Shown here in pieces: positions 44,590 to 47,680 of a stretch of DNA of 47,680 bases (position 1 is the stretch's first letter; each line of letters opens with the position of its first letter). The DNA lies in the NCBI GenBank assembly GCA_028291515.1, contig JAQGHU010000037.1, forward strand, positions 1 to 47,680, written 5' to 3'. A model generated the notes under the pieces. The model searched no databases. It saw only the letters and a list, made by a program, of their open reading frames with translations, and was not told the DNA's origin. This DNA is from Schlesneria sp. (GTDB taxonomy: Bacteria; Planctomycetota; Planctomycetia; Planctomycetales; Planctomycetaceae). The position numbers were made by a program, and so were the translations under genes.

Positions 44590-45369
44590 ATGGACTTTGC
44601 AACGATCATCGGATTTGTAGCGGCAGTGGCGATTATCGTCGGTGCCATGTACCACCAGACGCACGGTCACCTGATGGGCTTTTATAGCACGGAAGGTGTG
44701 TTGCTGGTGATCGTGGGTTCGGCCTGCGCGACGATGATGAGTATGCCGATGAAGAACTTCCTGGGTACCTTTAGCGTCCTGGGGAAGTGCATTTTCTATC
44801 GAGAGACTTCGCTGACGGCAGCCCTGTTGCAGATGGTCGACTTCGCCGCGGTCGCTCGTAAAGACGGCGTGCTGGCTTTGGAAGGTCGCCTGGATGAAGT
44901 TTCGGAACCGTTCCTGGCCAAAGGCTTAAGGATGGTGATCGACGGTCAGGACCACGAAGCGGTAGAAAGCAGCCTGCGATTGGAACTGTTCTCACAAAGC
45001 GAACGTCATTCGCTGGGTAAGAAGGTGTTCGCAGTCATGGGGAACTATGCCCCTGCCTTTGGTTTGACGGCGACGATCATCGGTCAGGTGGTGATGTTCC
45101 AGAACATGGGTAGCGACATCGCGGCGATCGGTGGTGGTCTGTCGGTGGCGTTGCTGGGAACGCTGTACGGATCGCTGTTCGCCAACATGCTGTGTCTGCC
45201 CCTGGCGGATAAGTTGGGGATTCGCGCCAACCAGGAAGCGATGCTGAAAGAGTTGTACTTGCAGGGAATCATGGGGATTGCCGCGGGGCATTCTCCGACC
45301 GAATTGAAACAGACGCTGCTCAGCTTCCTGGACGGTCGCACAGCGACCAGGATCGAACAAGCCGCCTGA
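44590..45369 (+). CDS. motA: MotA-like flagellar stator / proton channel subunit
   Basis: 259 residues, four membrane segments. The N-terminus matches the MotA pattern (LLVIVGSACATMMSMPMKNF; MotA has a GGTLGATLxxxP form). The C-terminal channel region contains FAVMGNYAPAFGLTATIIGQ and AALLG-like VALLGTLYGSLFANMLCLPL with the two conserved prolines. The cytoplasmic loop between about 60 and 165 carries the charged residues that touch the rotor. It is followed after 46 bases by motB. The ATG at 44590 is used; GTG at 44575 is an alternative. A gap of 132 bases before it may hold an own promoter. Confidence 0.9.
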   Translation: MDFATIIGFVAAVAIIVGAMYHQTHGHLMGFYSTEGVLLVIVGSACATMMSMPMKNFLGTFSVLGKCIFYRETSLTAALLQMVDFAAVARKDGVLALEGRLDEVSEPFLAKGLRMVIDGQDHEAVESSLRLELFSQSERHSLGKKVFAVMGNYAPAFGLTATIIGQVVMFQNMGSDIAAIGGGLSVALLGTLYGSLFANMLCLPLADKLGIRANQEAMLKELYLQGIMGIAAGHSPTELKQTLLSFLDGRTATRIEQAA

Positions 45370-45415
45370 AGAGGTTGATCGGATGACGGGACGCAGTCAC
45401 AGAAGGGCAGGATGA

Positions 45416-46198
45416 ATGTCGGGCCACGGCGGACCAGGAAAGAAGGGCGGCCACGAAGAAGGGGGCGGTCACGCACCCATGTGGATCGTCAGCTTCGCCG
45501 ACATGGTGATTCTGCTGATGAGCTTCTTCGTGCTCCTGTTGTGCCAAGGCTCGCAAAAGACCGCTTCCGATGAAGACCTGCTGAAGATCCTTGCCTCGGT
45601 CAAGCTTGGCTTCGGCTATACGCCTCGGCCCGATTCCAAAGATCCGCTCGATATCGCCGTGTTGCAGGTCTTGACGCAAAAAGGGGCGAGCGGCCATTCG
45701 TATAGCGGCCAGCGATGGATGTCAGCCGCGATCAAAGGGGCTCCCAACAAAGAACGCGATACGTGGGTGAAGGCTCAGTCGAATGTGGGCAAGCCCGTTC
45801 GGTTCGGCCGCAATTCCGACGTGATCCCCAAGTCAGCGAACGCGGATCTGGATGAGATTGCCGAGATCGTACGTCATCACTATCGCATGATCGTGATTCA
45901 GGGACACTGCTCGCAGGAAGAGGCGCATCGCGATGCGGCCGGCGGGCACGACCTCGCATTTCGTCGTGCGTTGGCGGTCAAAGTCGCCTTGGAATCACGC
46001 GGCCTTGCTGGTGCGCGATTGCGGTTAGTTTCTTGTGCGTCGCATGAATCGATGACGGCTTTGAAATCACCCGATCGACAACTTGTCGTCGTGACGCTGG
46101 GGACCTATTTCCTGCCCACGGATAATGATGTCCTGCAGGAAGAATCGATCGGTCACGAAGCGGAACCAAAGAAGGCAGACTCTAGTCACGGACATTAA
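45416..46198 (+). CDS. motB: MotB-like stator subunit with OmpA-type domain
   Basis: 260 residues. A His/Gly-rich cytoplasmic head (1-20) precedes one membrane segment (PMWIVSFADMVILLMSFFVL, 21-40) with the proton-binding Asp at position 29, as in MotB. After a linker, an OmpA-like peptidoglycan-binding domain lies at about 118-230 (VKAQSNVGKPVRFG, DLDEIAEIVRHHYRMIVIQG, RALAVKVALESRGLAGARLR). AGAAGGGCAGG just before the ATG supports the start. The C-terminal tail is charged. With motA it makes a complete stator pair. The following gene starts three bases after its stop codon. Confidence 0.9.
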   Translation: MSGHGGPGKKGGHEEGGGHAPMWIVSFADMVILLMSFFVLLLCQGSQKTASDEDLLKILASVKLGFGYTPRPDSKDPLDIAVLQVLTQKGASGHSYSGQRWMSAAIKGAPNKERDTWVKAQSNVGKPVRFGRNSDVIPKSANADLDEIAEIVRHHYRMIVIQGHCSQEEAHRDAAGGHDLAFRRALAVKVALESRGLAGARLRLVSCASHESMTALKSPDRQLVVVTLGTYFLPTDNDVLQEESIGHEAEPKKADSSHGH

Positions 46199-46201
46199 GA
46201 T

Positions 46202-47002
46202 ATGAGATTCCACGGATTGGTAACTCTGGCTTCGCTGGTGCTCGCCCCGACGCTATTCGCGCAGGACTATATCCCTTCGCAATCATTTATCCCCTCGTCG
46301 CCAATGCAGGCCGCTCCCGAATTAAATGCGGTTCCATTGCCTGCCGTGCCCCTCTCTTCGCCGCCGGCACCCGGTATCTCCGGTCGTTCCGGCAGTTTCA
46401 ACAACGCGGGCGAGACACTGGAAGGGGAACTGGATGCGCTACGATCCGATCTGCGGTCGTTTCATTCGCTCAGCGAAGAGGTCGCTCGCAATGCTCGCGC
46501 TGCCGAAGCCGACGCCGATCGCACGATGATCCGCCAGCGACAAGAGATGCTCGACATCCTGACGAAGCTGGCGACACAAGGCCTGACGAAAAAGGTTGAA
46601 CAGCCCGAACGTCCCAAGCTGGTCCTCTCGACGAGGCCCGAGGCGATTTCTGTTCCCACCGTGACCGATTCCGCCGTCGACCAGTTTGCTCTCGGCAAGT
46701 CCCTGTTTCGAGCCGGTGAATACGTGAAGGCCGAGCAAGCGTTCCGCAAAGTCGCCGTCGGCGACGACAACCGATTGATGGTCAAGTATCTGATCGCCAC
46801 CTGCCTGCGCAAGCGGTCTCAATGGAAGGGCGCCGTGGAAGCCTATCGCGAAGTCGCCGCCTCGGACAAAGACCCGGTCCTGCGAGACCTGGCTAATTTC
46901 CAATTGGACGGCATCCGCTGGAATCAGGACACCGAACTGCAGATTGAACAGCTTCGCAAGCAACGCGAACGCCAGTTGATCCCGTCGAAGAATCAGCCGT
47001 AA
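46202..47002 (+). CDS. exported TPR/coiled-coil protein in the motA/motB operon
   Basis: 266 residues. Signal peptide (about 1-20, ending TLFAQDY), a low-complexity Pro/Ser stretch, a coiled coil at about 75-125 (LEGELDALRSDLRSFHSLSE) and TPR-like repeats from about 160 to 240 (FALGKSLFRAGEYVKAEQAF, YLIATCLRKRSQWKGAVEAY). Coiled coil followed by TPR resembles the YbgF/CpoB layout, which links envelope machines to cell-wall synthesis, but the match is only in layout. It follows motB by three bases, so it is cotranslated. Confidence 0.78.
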   Translation: MRFHGLVTLASLVLAPTLFAQDYIPSQSFIPSSPMQAAPELNAVPLPAVPLSSPPAPGISGRSGSFNNAGETLEGELDALRSDLRSFHSLSEEVARNARAAEADADRTMIRQRQEMLDILTKLATQGLTKKVEQPERPKLVLSTRPEAISVPTVTDSAVDQFALGKSLFRAGEYVKAEQAFRKVAVGDDNRLMVKYLIATCLRKRSQWKGAVEAYREVAASDKDPVLRDLANFQLDGIRWNQDTELQIEQLRKQRERQLIPSKNQP

Positions 47003-47570
47003 TCCACGCCGAGGATCGCGCTGAATCCTCGCGACCTTGTGTGATAGAATCTTGGCGCCCCGCATGACACAACCCTGAAGAGGGGATCGGGTACAGCGGG
47101 GTAGGACGTGTGGAATCTTCGGAACACGCCATCCGTCGTCGTTGGAGCGTTTCGCAGACTGCACGCTCCCGACAAGGCAACTCCCTCGCTCTCGTGCTGC
47201 ATGACACAACCTCCCGCGGGTGGCACGGCCCGGAGTCTTCGAAGGGCGTAGGGGGGAAAGCCAAGACCACACCCTTCCCAAAGCATCGTCGAAGCTCCGA
47301 GGTTGTGGCACCTCTGGGATTTCTTCGGATGCGGCGTCAACGCGTCGCACCAAGTTTGTGAGAACGGAATTCCAAACGGAGTTCCCTCGGCGGTGAAGAG
47401 GATAGAGAGCTACCACGAAGGACACGAAGAGCGCGAAGATGGAATTCCGCGTTCCGTTCTCTGACCCCTTCGTGCTCTTCGTGTCCTTCGTGGTCCCAAA
47501 GCGGCCAAGCAGTGGCACAACCCATTGACTTTGTGGCGGCGAGCAATGCCACCCCACCCGCGCGCCTGTC
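47003..47570. other. intergenic stretch with repeats, no gene seen
   Basis: It contains scattered copies of CATGACACAACC (47064, 47201) and the hairpin at 47412-47495. Long open frames on the minus strand run through the repeats and are not believable genes. Confidence 0.6.
47412..47495. repeat. imperfect hairpin, CCACGAAGGACACGAAGAG wording
   Basis: Arms 47412-47440 and 47467-47495 pair over 29 bases with about two mismatches; the core is CACGAAGGACACGAAGAGC. It belongs to the same dispersed family as the other GAAG/CACA hairpins in the window. Confidence 0.82.
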
Positions 47571-47680
47571 CGGTCGCATGACACAACCTGCGGTCGCATG
47601 ACACAACCTGCGGTCGCATGACACAACCTGCGGTCGCATGACACAACCTGCGGTCTCATGACACAACCTGCGGTCGCATG
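47571..47680. repeat. 20-bp tandem repeat array, at least 5.5 copies, cut by the window edge
   Basis: The unit CGGTCGCATGACACAACCTG is repeated from 47571 to the last base. Copies 1 to 4 are identical; copy 5 (47651-47670) has T in place of G (CGGTCTCATG); copy 6 is cut after 10 bases. There are no spacers, so it is not a CRISPR array. 20 is not a multiple of three, so it is unlikely to be coding. The inner word CATGACACAACC also occurs singly at 47064 and 47201. Confidence 0.95.

Noticed and set aside
46439-47659. A 406-residue minus-strand open frame through the end of the TPR gene and the 20-bp array
   Set aside because: It runs antisense to a supported gene and through hairpins and tandem repeats; the start region is only translated repeat units.
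47571-47680. CRISPR array
   Set aside because: The units follow each other without spacers and no cas gene is in the window.

Overview
The window looks like a chromosome segment of a planctomycete (Planctomycetales; I cannot name the genus). The signs are a paired DUF1549/DUF1553 and DUF1501 gene set, a SWRRK-type small membrane protein family, an ECF sigma factor next to a zinc-finger Ser/Thr kinase, many exported proteins and lipoproteins of unknown function, loosely packed genes, and numerous dispersed palindromic intergenic repeats. No rRNA, tRNA, CRISPR array, phage gene or transposase gene was found.

Layout. 0.5-6.4 kb: two tandem paralogous M16 zinc peptidases. 6.8-13.2 kb: a membrane-anchored WD40-like protein, a minus-strand DUF1549/DUF1553 plus DUF1501 pair, and an exported SH3-like protein. 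13.2-19.3 kb: small minus-strand genes (lipoprotein, VOC-fold protein, a frameshifted membrane protein, an AbgB-like M20 amidohydrolase, a HEAT-repeat lipoprotein with a small partner lipoprotein) and a frameshifted kinase-like gene whose start codon overlaps that of a divergent gene. 19.5-24.4 kb: rlmN and two minus-strand membrane proteins, one with a prenyltransferase/squalene-cyclase-like toroid. 24.7-29.7 kb: a very large protein best read as pyrophosphate-type PEP carboxykinase, then a BtaA-type betaine-lipid synthase, both on the minus strand. 30.2-36.4 kb: a membrane-anchored Ig/transglutaminase-like protein, a small TM/coiled-coil protein, a solo Flp pilin with a clear terminator, an RNase Z-like MBL protein and an acyl desaturase. 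36.6-40.3 kb: an ECF sigma factor, a kinase fused to an anti-sigma-type zinc finger, and an exported secretin-N-like protein. 41.5-47.0 kb: a collinear set of FliA-type sigma factor, small Cys protein, exported coiled-coil protein, CsgG-like lipoprotein, MotA, MotB and a TPR protein. The last 0.1 kb is a 20-bp tandem repeat array cut by the window edge.

How the genes may work together. The 36.6-47 kb stretch reads as a cell-envelope and motor neighbourhood: two sigma factors, a sensor kinase, a stator pair and several exported proteins without clear homologues. Two of these proteins share an unusual GETATER motif. The 24.7-29.7 kb pair covers central carbon metabolism (PEP/oxaloacetate) and phosphorus-free membrane lipid synthesis. 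Intergenic gaps hold at least seven long imperfect hairpins of related wording (arms of about 25-35 nt), a perfect 32-bp inverted repeat element, a 26-bp inverted repeat inside the FliA operon, and a cruciform of about 140 nt between convergent genes.
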